A program made the position numbers and the translations under genes. A stretch of DNA of 64,000 nt from Chrysomallon squamiferum (lineage: Eukaryota > Mollusca > Gastropoda > Neomphalida > Peltospiridae), in NCBI GenBank assembly GCA_012295275.1, contig CM022665.1:35922522-35986521 (forward strand). The letters are read 5' to 3'. Shown piece by piece: positions 63,320 to 64,000 of this stretch. Within the stretch, counting starts at the first letter, position 1. Every line of letters starts with the position of its first letter. The notes beneath the pieces are model-generated. The model was given only the letters and a program-made list of their open reading frames with translations, had not been told where the DNA came from and made no database searches.

Positions 63320-64000
63320 CTTTCATTCATTTTAATTTATACAAATTTTCTTTGCATCATTACTTAACTTGGGTAACAAAAGAAATCCAATCCTCTCCAC
63401 TAAATCACCAGTTGCAGTCTTCCAGTTTTCCAAGACACCGTTTCCTCCTGAAGATTTACATGTGACTGTGAAAAAAAAAAAAACAATGTATGAAAGTTTA
63501 GGTATGTGATAATAAATATTAATAAAAGAAAATGTCATTTCATACTCAACATAACCAATTTAATATTTTTTACAAGAACCAGTTCTTAATAATTTTGTTG
63601 ATGTTGTTGATTTAAGTAATTAAAAATCCAAAATTGTTGATATTTTTGCCAAGGAATCCTTGTAATATTTTTCATTTCCAGATGATGTTGTTTTTGGACT
63701 GCTAAATAAAGAACTCAGCATTATGAATGAAAACAAATCCCACAGAAATATTTTATAACTCTCACAAATTAATTTTCACTATTTTTTATTTATTTATTTA
63801 TTTTTTTTTTACTATTTAGATTTTGACATTCATTGAGATATAATTATTATTTGTTTTATTTCAAAACTTTTTTCATTTTTAACATTCAATTTCTTTATAG
63901 GCGGTCTGACTTGAATTTTAAAAAAAAGTTTTATTCCAATTATTTACATAATTTAGATAATTCAAAAGTGCAAATAATAATTTAAGAAAGATTATATTTA
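63320..64000 (-). repeat. Dispersed repeat family D, longest copy
   Basis: Matches 10270-10760 in reverse complement (63320-63760) and 61335-61720 in direct orientation (63610-64000). On the minus strand, after a ttcacag acceptor-like site, a frame reads VTCKSSGGNGVLENWKTATG and DLVERIGFLLL. The LENWK-AT-DLV words are shared with the 10.7-kb copy. It runs off the window. Confidence 0.6.

Overview
This is a eukaryotic, probably animal, genomic window. It is AT-rich, has spliced genes with canonical GT/AG introns and very little coding sequence, and is dominated by microsatellites, complex satellites and decayed transposons. The intron style, a secreted GON/thrombospondin-1 gene and the load of simple repeats fit a lophotrochozoan, most likely a cephalopod mollusc such as an octopus. 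That placement is an inference and rests on no species-specific marker.

Genes. (1) Positions 197-3928 (+) carry a complete six-exon gene for EMG1/NEP1, the SPOUT-family 18S rRNA pseudouridine N1-methyltransferase. All splice phases agree and the product is 229 residues. (2) Positions 13789-19463 (+) carry a gene for a secreted protein: signal peptide, then a GON domain (otherwise known from the C-terminus of ADAMTS9/20 and GON-1), then three complete TSP1 repeats and a degraded fourth. All introns are in consistent phase. However, the last GON exon holds one in-frame TAG, and two exon starts of this gene are tandemly multiplied upstream. No 3' end was found; the gene runs into satellite DNA.

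Mobile DNA. A hAT element (ZBED5-like transposase, minus strand) occupies 32782-35899 with imperfect terminal inverted repeats and a perfect 8-bp target-site duplication. Its transposase is disabled by one stop, one frameshift and a gap in the BED finger. A 5'-truncated hAT lies at about 26110-27731, next to a heavily decayed retroelement Pol remnant (protease-like and integrase-like pieces) at about 24640-25260. A TTF-type zinc-finger remnant (30296-30570, minus) and a low-complexity exon-like ORF (31680-32038, minus) may belong together. The latter has a paralogue at 7994-8117.

Repeats. A telomere-like TTAGGG tract lies at 7687-7990 and 1.4 kb of GT-rich DNA at 11320-12737. A 28-bp satellite with AGATAA in most units (18762-19289) is followed by a 31-bp satellite whose unit contains the CRE palindrome TGACGTCA (19464-21425). 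Satellite B (about 790 bp, built on a 41-42 bp core) occurs at 21425-23425 and 39906-48520. Satellite A (about 460 bp) occurs at 37912-39905. The right third of the window holds diverged relatives of both in opposite orientation and mirrored order: B-related at 54060-56540 and A at 56541-60960. The result is a mirror-image A-B-spacer-B'-A' region of about 23 kb, bordered on the left by a 200-base assembly gap.

The two genes have no evident functional relation. The remaining intergenic stretches hold no gene that I can support.
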